A DNA stretch of 64,000 nucleotides from an uncultured Erysipelotrichaceae bacterium. Its GTDB lineage: Bacteria; Bacillota_I; Bacilli_A; RF39; UBA660. Positions 31,093 through 40,218 of this stretch are shown piece by piece. The DNA is taken from positions 1 through 64,000 of the forward strand of contig CACXJP010000001.1 in the NCBI GenBank assembly GCA_902768065.1. The letters are read 5' to 3'. Under the pieces are notes generated by a model, which had not been told where the DNA came from, made no database searches, and was given only the letters and a program-made list of their open reading frames with translations. Every line of letters starts with the position of its first letter. The stretch's first letter is position 1. The position numbers and the translations under genes were made by a program.

Positions 31093-31679
31093 GTATTTTT
31101 CTTAAACAATATACTAATATGTCCTAAATCAACAACAATAATAAAGGATGATGGAATTAATATACACAATATAATATTTATAGGCTTAGATAAGAAATTT
31201 TTAATAAAACCAATTTTTGGGAGAATAAAAAGAACCTTTCCATACACATTATCTGTATTTACACTATTCTTATCTGCTATAGAATTATTATCCCCTTTTG
31301 TAGTGTATAAAGATGTATTATTACTTTTTTTATCTTTATTAATAATTCTATGGGTTATTACCATACCTCTAGAATCATATTCAGTAGAATAAAAACTAAT
31401 TATATCTCCAACTATATATTTATCATTATTATCTCTTTTAACAATAATAGCATCATTAACCTTAATTGTAGGAATCATACTTGGAGAAACAATAACATAA
31501 CTATTAAACAATGGACTCTTATAATTACCTGATTTAACATTAAAATATAAATCACCATAATATATAGCCATAATAATAGCAATAAAAATTATAAAGAATA
31601 CAAAAGATAATATAAAAGATTTCATAACTAAACCAAATATATCTCTAATTTTATCTATAGCAGAATAACTCTTATCCAT
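31080..31679 (-). CDS. Signal peptidase I, SipW/ER-like type
   Basis: A 199-residue membrane peptidase. One N-terminal membrane helix (about 20-40) leads to the catalytic serine box VSPSMIPTI (Ser67). Instead of the bacterial Lys it has VITHRII with His110, the Ser-His arrangement of ER, archaeal and SipW enzymes, and GDNNSIADKNSV further on (substrate-loop aspartates). A second membrane helix lies near the C-terminus (about 163-187). SipW enzymes process TasA/camelysin-type matrix proteins; the next two genes upstream in the same direction encode two related surface proteins, so they are the likely clients. The distance to them is 95 bp with a terminator between. Confidence 0.85.
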   Translation of the reverse strand: MDKSYSAIDKIRDIFGLVMKSFILSFVFFIIFIAIIMAIYYGDLYFNVKSGNYKSPLFNSYVIVSPSMIPTIKVNDAIIVKRDNNDKYIVGDIISFYSTEYDSRGMVITHRIINKDKKSNNTSLYTTKGDNNSIADKNSVNTDNVYGKVLFILPKIGFIKNFLSKPINIILCILIPSSFIIVVDLGHISILFKKNTKVV

Positions 31680-31740
31680 ATATTATTACTCCAATCTTAC
31701 CTTTTATTATAATATTATTAACAATAAAATGCCACAAATA

Positions 31741-31774
31741 AAAAAAAAGTTAAAGTAAACTTTACACTTCAACC
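31741..31774 (-). terminator. Intrinsic terminator after the first surface-protein gene
   Basis: GTTGAAGTG pairs with TACTTTAAC (two G-U pairs), followed by nine T on the minus strand, starting two bases past the stop codon. Confidence 0.75.
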
Positions 31775-32362
31775 TTATTTCGCATTTGCAATAATATTTA
31801 TTTCTAATTGATAATTTCCATTGGCAACAGAACTCTTTTCAGAAATCCATGTTCTTAATCTATAATTATCAATAACTGATTTTTCTTTTTCACTTGTTAA
31901 AAGAATCATACTATTCTTTTTTGTTCCAAATTTACTATCATTTTTTATTTGTTTGAAACCTGTAGGCTTTACTATTGGAGAATATGTTCCACTATCCTCT
32001 TTTTCCAAATATACAACAATATCACTGTCAGGAACATTTCCCTTTACCTTTTTTAAAGACAACTCATAAGTAATACTTTTTGCATCATCAATTTCTGTAT
32101 CCACTGAAAAATCAAAATAACTGCCATTTACGTTTGATGCCATTCCAACAGTATCAGTCGTAGGAACAGCATTATTAATATTTAAATAATTTGAGTCTGA
32201 TGAATAATTTAATACAACACTACCACCATCTAATTGTTCATTAACAATTTCAGGTTTTCTATTAGAAAACAAAATAAAACCTATCGTTGTAAAAGTTATA
32301 AATAATAAACAAACACATAATAGAATAATCCACAATTTCTTAGTAGTTTTTTCCTTCTCCAT
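31775..32362 (-). CDS. Membrane-anchored extracellular protein, paralogue A
   Basis: An unnamed 195-residue protein: a lysine-rich N-terminus, one membrane helix (about 10-31), and an outside domain of mostly beta-strand pattern. It contains YLNINNAVPTTDTVG, YFDFSVDTEIDD, ITYELSLKK, and YRLRTWISEKSSVANGNYQLEINI near the end. These blocks occur in the same order in the next protein, so the two are paralogues. The end block resembles proteins often found beside SipW-type signal peptidases. Whether the helix is cleaved (after FILFSN) or stays as an anchor is unknown. It is nine bases after the paralogue B gene. Confidence 0.75.
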   Translation of the reverse strand: MEKEKTTKKLWIILLCVCLLFITFTTIGFILFSNRKPEIVNEQLDGGSVVLNYSSDSNYLNINNAVPTTDTVGMASNVNGSYFDFSVDTEIDDAKSITYELSLKKVKGNVPDSDIVVYLEKEDSGTYSPIVKPTGFKQIKNDSKFGTKKNSMILLTSEKEKSVIDNYRLRTWISEKSSVANGNYQLEINIIANAK

Positions 32363-32370
32363 AAATCCTC

Positions 32371-32952
32371 CTAAACTGCCCTTGTTCTTATATCAAAAGA
32401 AAAATAATTTTTACTTAAAGATACATAATTATCAGATACCCAAACTTTGATAGTAAATTTCTTTTTTTGATATTTATCAATCTTGCTTGTATATAATAAT
32501 TTACTGTTTGGCATATCTTTAATATAATTCAAGTCAACATATGAAGGAATATCATTATTTGAAAAGATATCAATTGGATTATTATTCTCATCCATTAAAT
32601 ATAATTTGACAAATCTATTATTAATTTCACTAGTATTAAAACTATTCTTAGTTATATATATTTGATAGTCTCTTGGTCTTGAACTTACGTTAACAATTTC
32701 AAATTCCAAATACTTATATGAACTTGATAATTCATCCTTTGCTTCTTTTCCAAATTTATCAGAAACAGGTAAAGAATCATCAATAGTAATATTTTCATCT
32801 TCTGCATATAAAATCACATTTGCTTCATTAATTCTTTCAACTCTTCTGTTATAAATTAACAAACCTAAAATAATCAATAATACAACAATCATTGAAATTA
32901 ACAAGATATATATATAGTTTACCTTTTTATTTTTTGTCTTTCTTTTACTCAC
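32371..32952 (-). CDS. Membrane-anchored extracellular protein, paralogue B
   Basis: A 193-residue protein built like its neighbour: basic N-terminus (SKRKTKNKKVNY), one membrane helix (about 13-34) and a beta-rich outer domain with NITIDDSLPVSDKFGKE, YKYLEFEIVNVSS, YQIYITKN and FTIKVWVSDNY. Family not recognised; similarity to paralogue A is low but collinear. Both precede the SipW-type peptidase, suggesting a small surface or matrix system. Upstream is tatD, 44 bp away. Confidence 0.75.
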   Translation of the reverse strand: MSKRKTKNKKVNYIYILLISMIVVLLIILGLLIYNRRVERINEANVILYAEDENITIDDSLPVSDKFGKEAKDELSSSYKYLEFEIVNVSSRPRDYQIYITKNSFNTSEINNRFVKLYLMDENNNPIDIFSNNDIPSYVDLNYIKDMPNSKLLYTSKIDKYQKKKFTIKVWVSDNYVSLSKNYFSFDIRTRAV

Positions 32953-32996
32953 TATATATCACCAACCCATTATACTACTTAAAGATATCATAAAAA

Positions 32997-33752
32997 CTAT
33001 TTCAAGTCAAACAAGTTATAAGTATTATCCAAAACTTTTTTTGCAACCATATCCTCATCTTCACCAAGTGTTTCAGCCACCTTTTTACATATATATGGAA
33101 TATACTTAGAACTATTCTTTTTACCTCTAAAAGGAACAGGTGTTAAATAAGGACTATCAGTTTCAAAAACTATATTATCTATTCCAATTTCCTTTACTAC
33201 ATTTGATAAATTACTATTTGTAAATGTTACCACTCCACCAATTCCTAAATAATATCCCATATTAATATATTGTCTAGCAGTTTCAACACTCCCACTGAAA
33301 CAATGAATATCACCAATAACATCTGGATATTCTTTTAAAATATTAATTGTATCTAATGTAGCATCCCTACTATGAATAACAACAGGTAATTTATATTTAA
33401 TAGCTAAATCTAACTGCTTTTTAAATAATTCTTTTTGAAGATCAATATCATCTTTACCATAATGATAATCTAAGCCAATTTCTCCTATTCCAACAACCTT
33501 ATCATCAATTAAATGTTTTTCTAAATCACTTATATCACTATTAAGTATTATTTTTGCCTCACTAGGATGATAACCAATCGTTACAAAAATATCATCATAC
33601 TTTTTTGATAATTCTAAAGATTCAATAATACTTTCCTTAGTACATCCAGAAATAATAATCTTTTCTATTCCAGCTTTTCTATTATCATTAATTACTTCAT
33701 CTATATCATCATAATCTTCTACTGATAAGTGACAATGAGTATCAATAAACAT
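32997..33752 (-). CDS. tatD: TatD family metal-dependent DNase
   Basis: A 251-residue TIM-barrel hydrolase with the metal ligands of the family: FIDTHCHL at the start, VGIGEIGLDYHYGK, VVIHSRDA, IGDIHCFSG and VFETDSPYLTPVPFRGK. TatD proteins have 3'-5' exonuclease activity. The position right after metG matches metS-yabD in Bacillus; the cleft to metG is 44 bp and contains the metG terminator. Confidence 0.93.
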   Translation of the reverse strand: MFIDTHCHLSVEDYDDIDEVINDNRKAGIEKIIISGCTKESIIESLELSKKYDDIFVTIGYHPSEAKIILNSDISDLEKHLIDDKVVGIGEIGLDYHYGKDDIDLQKELFKKQLDLAIKYKLPVVIHSRDATLDTINILKEYPDVIGDIHCFSGSVETARQYINMGYYLGIGGVVTFTNSNLSNVVKEIGIDNIVFETDSPYLTPVPFRGKKNSSKYIPYICKKVAETLGEDEDMVAKKVLDNTYNLFDLK

Positions 33753-33782
33753 ATCATTACCTCCTTTTTAATTATTATATAA

Positions 33783-33811
33783 CAAAAAAAGAAGAATTAA
33801 TCTTCTTTTTT
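33783..33811 (-). terminator. Intrinsic terminator over the metG stop
   Basis: AAAAAAGAAGA pairs with TCTTCTTTTTT around TTAAT. The metG stop (33797-33799) lies in the loop and the T run follows on the minus strand. Confidence 0.82.
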
Positions 33812-35329
33812 ATTTGTATCAATTCTCATAAACAATGGTGTTGGCTTATTTAATTTATATTTATTACTATCTATATATTCAAATGATTTGTCATCAGAAT
33901 TAATTTGATTTAAAATATCATCACTTGTTTTTGTTAAAAATGGATTTAGCAATACTGCACATACTCTTATAGATTCTAACAAATTATATAAAACTGTTTC
34001 TAATCTATCCTTAAGATTTTCATCTTTTGCTAAAATCCATGGAGTAGTCTCATCAATATACTTATTGCTTAATCTCAAAACATTAAATATTTCAGTTAAT
34101 GCATCACTTATTTGTAATGAATCCATCTTTTCTTCAACTTTACTATTTAAACTATTAATAGAAGTAATAAAATCATCATCCATCTTATCTGATACATTTT
34201 TATTAGATATATCACCATCAAAATACTTATTTCCCATTGAAATAGTTCTTTGAACTAAGTTACCCAATATATTAGCAAGATCACCATTTATTCTTTCTAT
34301 TAGTAAATCTCTAGTAAATATCCCGTCTGCAGCAAAAGGTATTTCATGTAAGAAATAATATCTTACAGCATCAACACCAAACTCCTCAACTAAATCATCT
34401 GCGTAAACAACATTTCCTCTAGATTTACTCATCTTTCCATCACTCATAATTAACCATGGATGTCCAAAAACTTGTTTAGGCATTGGAATATCCAAACTCA
34501 TTAAAAAGCATGGCCAATAAATAGTATGGAATCTTATAATATCTTTTCCTATTAAATGTAAATCAGCAGGCCATTTATAATTAAACTCATCATTTTCTAC
34601 CCCAACATCATATCCTATATTTGTAATATAGTTAGTTAAGGCATCAAGCCAAACATAAACAACGTGTTTATCATCAAAATCAACAGGTATTCCCCACTTG
34701 AAAGATGTTCTTGATACACATAAATCTTGTAATCCTGGTTTGATAAAATTATTAACCATTTCATTCTTTCTAGCAACAGGTTGAATAAATTCAGGATGTT
34801 CTTCAATATATTTTTCTAATCTATCTTGATATTTACTCAATTTAAAGAAATATGCCTCTTCACACTTTTCTTCAACTTCTCTTCCACAATCAGGACATTT
34901 GCCATCAACTAATTGAGAATCTGTCCAGAAAGACTCACAAGGAGTACAATAATGACCCTTATATTCACCTTTGTAAATATCACCTTTGTTATACATATAT
35001 TTAAAAATATGTTGTACAACTTTTTCATGATTAGGATCAGTAGTTCTAACAAAATTATCATAGCTTGTATTCATTATATCCCAAATTCTTTGAATATCTG
35101 CAGCCTTTTCATCAACATATTCTTTTGGTGAAACTCCCGCCTCTTTTGCTTTTAATTCAATTTTTTCTCCATGTTCATCAGTACCAGTTTGAAAATAAAC
35201 ATCAAAACCTCTTTGTCTTTTATACCTTGCAATTGCATCAGCTAAAACAACCTCATAAGTATTACCTATATGTGGTTTTCCTGAAGTATAAGCAATTGCA
35301 GTACTTATATAATATTTTTCCTTTTTCAT
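33797..35329 (-). CDS. metG: Methionyl-tRNA synthetase
   Basis: Charges elongator and initiator tRNA-Met. The 510-residue class I enzyme has the HIGH-type motif GKPHIGNTYEV, a zinc knuckle (CTPCESF, then CPDCGREVEEKC) and the KMSKS loop DGKMSKSRGNVV, plus a helical anticodon domain ending near Asp510. It is the short form without the C-terminal Trbp111-like dimerisation domain found in B. subtilis. A T-box leader precedes it, so expression should respond to uncharged tRNA-Met. tatD follows. Confidence 0.96.
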   Translation of the reverse strand: MKKEKYYISTAIAYTSGKPHIGNTYEVVLADAIARYKRQRGFDVYFQTGTDEHGEKIELKAKEAGVSPKEYVDEKAADIQRIWDIMNTSYDNFVRTTDPNHEKVVQHIFKYMYNKGDIYKGEYKGHYCTPCESFWTDSQLVDGKCPDCGREVEEKCEEAYFFKLSKYQDRLEKYIEEHPEFIQPVARKNEMVNNFIKPGLQDLCVSRTSFKWGIPVDFDDKHVVYVWLDALTNYITNIGYDVGVENDEFNYKWPADLHLIGKDIIRFHTIYWPCFLMSLDIPMPKQVFGHPWLIMSDGKMSKSRGNVVYADDLVEEFGVDAVRYYFLHEIPFAADGIFTRDLLIERINGDLANILGNLVQRTISMGNKYFDGDISNKNVSDKMDDDFITSINSLNSKVEEKMDSLQISDALTEIFNVLRLSNKYIDETTPWILAKDENLKDRLETVLYNLLESIRVCAVLLNPFLTKTSDDILNQINSDDKSFEYIDSNKYKLNKPTPLFMRIDTNKKED

Positions 35330-35341
35330 CTTTCATCCCTC

Positions 35342-35576
35342 CAAAAAAAAATTATTATAAATATAAGGACGAGTTAACGCGGTACCACCTTACTTTATAA
35401 TAATTTAATATTATACACTTAAATAGTTAACGCCTATATACGTCCATACCTACATATCGATATGAAAGTTCAGAAGCCATACTTTTATACCATCTATATG
35501 CTTTCTTTCACCTAACAAAGCTCTCTTTAATATAGAAAATATAAAGCTCTCCATCACAACATTTAAATACATGCAT
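35342..35576 (-). promoter_or_regulatory. T-box leader of metG
   Basis: The minus-strand RNA ahead of metG contains the T-box core AAGGTGGTACCGCG (35378-35391). The stretch before it (AATTATTATAAA, then TAAGG) pairs with CCTTATATTTATAATAATT followed by nine T (35342-35365), giving the terminator, while the T-box core pairs alternatively in the antiterminator. An AGAGAGC/GCTCTC element and GGTGAAAGAAAGC mark the 5' stem I. An ATG in the stem I distal side (GTATGGCTTCTGAAC) is the probable Met specifier, but the specifier loop was not proven by folding. Confidence 0.9.
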
Positions 35577-35605
35577 ACTTTAACATATAATTAATAAATA
35601 TTCAA
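35577..35605 (-). promoter_or_regulatory. Promoter of the metG T-box transcript
   Basis: TTGAAT (35600-35605), 17 bp, TAAAGT (35577-35582) on the minus strand, starting transcription just before the T-box. Confidence 0.55.
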
Positions 35606-35613
35606 GCATCAAA

Positions 35614-36270
35614 TTAAATATCATTAAATATTCTTGAATTATCTAATATATAAAGATATCTTTCTCCTTGCTCTTTTGTAGCATTTATTAAAGTTGTATC
35701 TTTAACTAATATTTTAATTTCAAGACTTTCAAATAATTGTTTTTGATATGTTGTCTTTATATATTTTGAGATATCATTATGAAATTTATCATAAATATCT
35801 TCTTCTATTTTACCATCAAAAATTGTCTTTATTTGCTTATCAATAATATCATCATAACTATCTTTTAAGGATTTCTTTAAAATATTTTTTATCTTTTTAT
35901 TTAAATCATTGAAGTCTTTTTTATTAATCTTAATAATTGACCCTTTTTTTTCTAAATCAATATCTTCTACCTTTTTATTTAATACACTAATTCTTAAATC
36001 ATATATTTCCTTACTACATTTTAATAAACTTTTTCTATACTTAGAAATCATATTATTAAGTTTTTCTGTATTTAATATAGTCTTATTTTTTTTTGACAAT
36101 TCTAAAAATTTGGATTTTATTGTATCCATAGAATCAAGCGGAGGAGTACTTAATAAAGTTTTAATATCTTCATTAACCAAAACATTAGTATTATTTTTTA
36201 TAATATCTAAAATTGTATTCTTATATCCTCTTTCATGTTCTAATTTCATTTTGTTAATTTCACTATCCAT
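35614..36270 (-). CDS. Uncharacterised lysine-rich helical protein
   Basis: Not recognised. The 218-residue protein has a clear GGAGGG ribosome binding site seven bases before the ATG, so it is very likely translated. It has no membrane helix or signal peptide and is dominated by charged helices rich in Lys, Ile, Asp and Asn (NDLNKKIKNILKKSLKDSYD), with a more structured C-terminus (LEIKILVKDTTLINATKEQG, then ERYLYILDNSRIF). It lies 43 bp after mfd in the same direction and before the metG promoter, so it is probably cotranscribed with pth and mfd. In Bacillus this slot after mfd holds spoVT, to which it shows no resemblance. Confidence 0.75.
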   Translation of the reverse strand: MDSEINKMKLEHERGYKNTILDIIKNNTNVLVNEDIKTLLSTPPLDSMDTIKSKFLELSKKNKTILNTEKLNNMISKYRKSLLKCSKEIYDLRISVLNKKVEDIDLEKKGSIIKINKKDFNDLNKKIKNILKKSLKDSYDDIIDKQIKTIFDGKIEEDIYDKFHNDISKYIKTTYQKQLFESLEIKILVKDTTLINATKEQGERYLYILDNSRIFNDI

Positions 36271-36313
36271 TGACTACCCTCCTAGTATTCTCAATTTAAC
36301 AATTATATATGAT

Positions 36314-39300
36314 TTAGTCAATAGAAACATTTAAATTACTATAAATTTTATTAAGTAATTCAACTAAGTAATAAACTGGATGTTTATCAAGTTTAATTAT
36401 ATCAAGTACAATTACCATATTACTTCCTCTACTTATAAATCTAAACATAGGTGTAATTTGAAATGCATCCATAAATAATTCCTCTGTATCAAGTTGAGAA
36501 ACAATATCATTTGAAAATACTAATTCTATTGAATTTTTATTTTGATGAACATTTTTCAAGTGAACATTTTTGGCCAGCTTTTCAAACCATTCTTCATACA
36601 TATAAATAATTACATTCTCATCTAATTTTCCAAATCTATCTTCTAATTCCAATTTAACTTGATTCAATTTTTCCAAGCTATCAATAGAATTAATCTTTTT
36701 ATGTATTTCTATTTTTAAATCATCTTCATATACATATTCATCAGAAATATGAGTAGCTACATTCAATAAAGGCTTAGAATCAGAATCAATATCCTCTTTT
36801 TCCTCATCTAATATTTCGATTTCATTTTTATTATTTATTTCATCATTTAACATTTTAAGATAAAGATCTATTCCAACACTATCAATGAATCCAGCCTGTT
36901 CACTTCCTAAAATATCCCCTGCTCCACGAATAGATAAGTCTCTTGTCGCAATAGAAAAACCACTTCCTAATTCAGTAAACTCTTTAATAACATTTAATCT
37001 TTTAACAGCCGTTTCAGTCAAAGATTTAAAAGGTTGATACATTAAATATGCATAAGCAAACTTATCACTTCTTCCAACTCTTCCCCTAATTTGATAAAGC
37101 TGGCTAAGTCCAAATCTATCAGCATCTATTATTATCAAAGTATTAACATTAGGAATATCAATTCCTGTTTCTATTATTGTTGTACAAATTAAAATATCAT
37201 ATTCATGCTTAATAAAATCAAATAACGTACTTTCAAGTTGATTTTTGCTCATCTGTCCATGAGCAACACCTATTTTTGCATCGGGTACTAATTCCTTTAT
37301 TCTTAATGCATACTCATCAATCGACTGAACACGATTATATAAAATGAATACTTGTCCATTTCTTGATAATTCTTTATATATTGCATCCTTTAATATTTGT
37401 TTATTTTCTTCAACAACGTAAGTTTGAACCGGAAATCTATTAACAGGAGGAGTTGTTATTAAAGATAAACTCCTAATACCTACCAATGACATTTGTAATG
37501 TTCTTGGTATAGGAGTTGCTGTTAAAGTCAATACATCAACATTAGTTTTATATTGTTTAATCTTTTCTTTATGAGCAACTCCAAATCTTTGTTCCTCGTC
37601 AATAATCAACAAACCTAAATCCTTTAAACAAATATCATCACTTAATAATCTATGAGTCCCTATAACAAAATCTATTGTTCCATCTTTCAAACCAGATATA
37701 ATTCTGCTAGTTTCCTTTGGAGTACTAAATCTATTTAATAAAGCAACATTTACAGGAAAATCTTTAAATCTTTCAATTGCATTTTCATAATGTTGATTAG
37801 ATAAAATTGTAGTTGGACAAAGAAGTAATACCTGTTTAGAATCAAGAATTGCTTTAAAAGCAGCAACAAAAGCAACTTCCGTTTTACCAAAACCAACATC
37901 ACCACATAAAAGTCTATCCATTGGAATACTCTTTTCCATATCTTCTTTTATTTGTGATATTGCTTTTACTTGATCAGAAGTCAAATCATATGGAAATGCT
38001 TTTTCAAAATCAAGAGACATATCACAGTCCTTTGAAAAAGAAAAACCTTTTCTTTTCTCTCTTTCTGCATATAACTTTAATAATTGATCAGCAATATCTG
38101 ATACTTTGGATTTTACTCTATTTTTTGTTTTTTGCCATTCTGTACCACCTAATTTATTAATCTTTGGTGCTACTCCTTCACGACCAGAATATTTACTTAA
38201 TAAATCAATCTTTTCAACAGGTATATATATTTTATCAGTACCTTGATATAAAACCTCTAAATAATCCTTTGTAATATCGTTTAAAGTAAGAGATTTTATT
38301 CCATTATATCTTCCTATACCATGAATATTATGAACTACATAATCACCAACTAATAACTTATTAATATCATTTATTGTAGATGCATATTTATACTTAGTAT
38401 GATACTTTTTATTATTATTCTTTATATTAAATAATTCACGAGAAGATAAAACTATTAAATCATTATAAATATAACCGTCAGATATATTACAATCAATTAT
38501 ATTTACAGAACCCTTTTTTATATCATCAAATGAAGTCTCATAAACTTTCATATTAAGAAATTTATATAAACTTTTTACCTGATATTTTTTTACACAAATA
38601 ACAACTGTTTTATCATTATGAATACTATTATTAATAAAATCATTAATTAAATTAGAATCTTCATTAAAATTATTTATAGTTTTTACACCAAAATCTTTAA
38701 TAGAAGTTATATATCCATTATCTATTTTATTATCAATAGAACAATAATAAACAGGATATTTTTCATTAATTTTAAGTAAATCAAACATATAATTTAAATC
38801 AAATTCAACATCTTTATTTTGTTTATATTCCATAATTTCATTTAAAATATTACAATATGAAATTTTTAATTGTTCATAATCTTTATAAACAACCACATTA
38901 TTAGATAAATAATTTGATATATTTGATATTTCGGAATATAATTGCAAATATTTTTGTTTATTAAAATGTTCTTCTATTACATCTTTTGTACTCAAAAACT
39001 CAGAAAAAGGATAAATAGAAATATTATCCAATGACGAAATTGATTTTTGTGTATCAGCATCAAATACTCTAATAGATTCAATCTCATCATCAAAAAATTC
39101 TATACGAATAGGATTATCCTCATAAATTGGAAAAATATCTACAACAAATCCTCTAACACCATATTCACCAGTTTTATTCACAATAGTATCTTTTTTATAT
39201 CCAATAGAATATAACTTATTTGCTAAAACTTTAGGATCAATTCTATTTCCAACTTCAAATTTTAAAATATTATCTAAATATACATCCTTAGATGGCAAAA

Positions 39301-39637
39301 ATCTTAAATAACCCATCAAATTAGTTATAACAATGGAATTTTCATTATTAATAATGCTATTAATTGTCTCCAATCTTTTTATCATCAAATCAGGAGAAAT
39401 AGCCAAAGCTTCACTTGTTAAAAAATCATCCATTGGAAATAACAAAGTATTTTCATTATAGTTTGATAAAGAATTATATAATCTGTTTGCTTCAAACAAA
39501 CTATCAACGACAACTAAAATAGATTTTTTTGATTTAAATAAGGAGTTAATATAAGCACAAAAAAACTCATCGGTCATATTAATTAGACCCATGTTTTTTT
39601 TTAAATCACTCCAAATTATATCTTCAAAAAATCTCAT
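36314..39637 (-). CDS. mfd: Transcription-repair coupling factor Mfd
   Basis: Mfd removes RNA polymerase stalled at DNA damage and recruits UvrA. The 1,107-residue protein has an N-terminal UvrB-like region (GVRGFVVDIFPI), the polymerase-binding CarD-like domain (DYVVHNIHGIGRYNG, then DYLEVLYQGTDKIYIPVEKI), and the RecG-like translocase with Walker A GDVGFGKTE, DEEQRFGV, TATPIPRTLQMS and the QIRGRVGRS motif VI, ending in the regulatory D7 domain. Length is slightly below the Bacillus protein. It follows pth by seven bases, the same pth-mfd pair as in Bacillus but relocated to between rsmI and metG. Confidence 0.97.
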   Translation of the reverse strand: MRFFEDIIWSDLKKNMGLINMTDEFFCAYINSLFKSKKSILVVVDSLFEANRLYNSLSNYNENTLLFPMDDFLTSEALAISPDLMIKRLETINSIINNENSIVITNLMGYLRFLPSKDVYLDNILKFEVGNRIDPKVLANKLYSIGYKKDTIVNKTGEYGVRGFVVDIFPIYEDNPIRIEFFDDEIESIRVFDADTQKSISSLDNISIYPFSEFLSTKDVIEEHFNKQKYLQLYSEISNISNYLSNNVVVYKDYEQLKISYCNILNEIMEYKQNKDVEFDLNYMFDLLKINEKYPVYYCSIDNKIDNGYITSIKDFGVKTINNFNEDSNLINDFINNSIHNDKTVVICVKKYQVKSLYKFLNMKVYETSFDDIKKGSVNIIDCNISDGYIYNDLIVLSSRELFNIKNNNKKYHTKYKYASTINDINKLLVGDYVVHNIHGIGRYNGIKSLTLNDITKDYLEVLYQGTDKIYIPVEKIDLLSKYSGREGVAPKINKLGGTEWQKTKNRVKSKVSDIADQLLKLYAEREKRKGFSFSKDCDMSLDFEKAFPYDLTSDQVKAISQIKEDMEKSIPMDRLLCGDVGFGKTEVAFVAAFKAILDSKQVLLLCPTTILSNQHYENAIERFKDFPVNVALLNRFSTPKETSRIISGLKDGTIDFVIGTHRLLSDDICLKDLGLLIIDEEQRFGVAHKEKIKQYKTNVDVLTLTATPIPRTLQMSLVGIRSLSLITTPPVNRFPVQTYVVEENKQILKDAIYKELSRNGQVFILYNRVQSIDEYALRIKELVPDAKIGVAHGQMSKNQLESTLFDFIKHEYDILICTTIIETGIDIPNVNTLIIIDADRFGLSQLYQIRGRVGRSDKFAYAYLMYQPFKSLTETAVKRLNVIKEFTELGSGFSIATRDLSIRGAGDILGSEQAGFIDSVGIDLYLKMLNDEINNKNEIEILDEEKEDIDSDSKPLLNVATHISDEYVYEDDLKIEIHKKINSIDSLEKLNQVKLELEDRFGKLDENVIIYMYEEWFEKLAKNVHLKNVHQNKNSIELVFSNDIVSQLDTEELFMDAFQITPMFRFISRGSNMVIVLDIIKLDKHPVYYLVELLNKIYSNLNVSID

Positions 39638-39644
39638 ATATCAC

Positions 39645-40214
39645 CTATTTATTCTTACTATTATATTTATTCATTAAATCAGAAAAAGACATACTATAAT
39701 AATCATCTATTACAAAAAATAATGTATTAAATAACTCATCTAATATTTTTAATTCATCTTTAGAAAAATTTCCTAAAACATAGTCTTTTGTATCTATATC
39801 TTTATTATTAGAAATACCAATCTTTAATCTTTTAAACTCTCTAGTACCTAATTTTAACTCTATATCTTTTAAACCATTATGTCCTCCACTACTTCCAGTT
39901 AATTTTAATTTAAAATTACCTACATATAAATCCAAATCATCTGAAATAATTAAAATATCTGAAACTGAAATATTATAATAATCAACAACTTTTCTTATTG
40001 AATCTCCAGATAAATTCATAAAAGTCTGTGGTTTTAAGAAAATAACATCTTCACCATTAATATTACATTTAAATAACAAACCATTGAATTTATTTTTCCA
40101 ACTAGCTTGAATGTTTTTATAATCTAAATAACCATCCACAAACATAAATCCTACATTATGGCGAGTATTAGAATAATCCCTTCCTGGATTACCTAACCCA
40201 ACTATTAGCTTCAT
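39645..40214 (-). CDS. pth: Peptidyl-tRNA hydrolase
   Basis: Pth releases peptides from dropped-off peptidyl-tRNA. The 189-residue protein begins MKLIVGLGNPGRDYSNTRHNVGFM, with the catalytic His and the Asn/Asp partners (KPQTFMNLSG, DDLDL, SGGHNGL). ATG 40212-40214 is chosen for the AAGGAAGTG site; a longer frame has none. It is four bases downstream of rsmI and leads into mfd. Confidence 0.96.
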   Translation of the reverse strand: MKLIVGLGNPGRDYSNTRHNVGFMFVDGYLDYKNIQASWKNKFNGLLFKCNINGEDVIFLKPQTFMNLSGDSIRKVVDYYNISVSDILIISDDLDLYVGNFKLKLTGSSGGHNGLKDIELKLGTREFKRLKIGISNNKDIDTKDYVLGNFSKDELKILDELFNTLFFVIDDYYSMSFSDLMNKYNSKNK

Positions 40215-40218
40215 ACAA

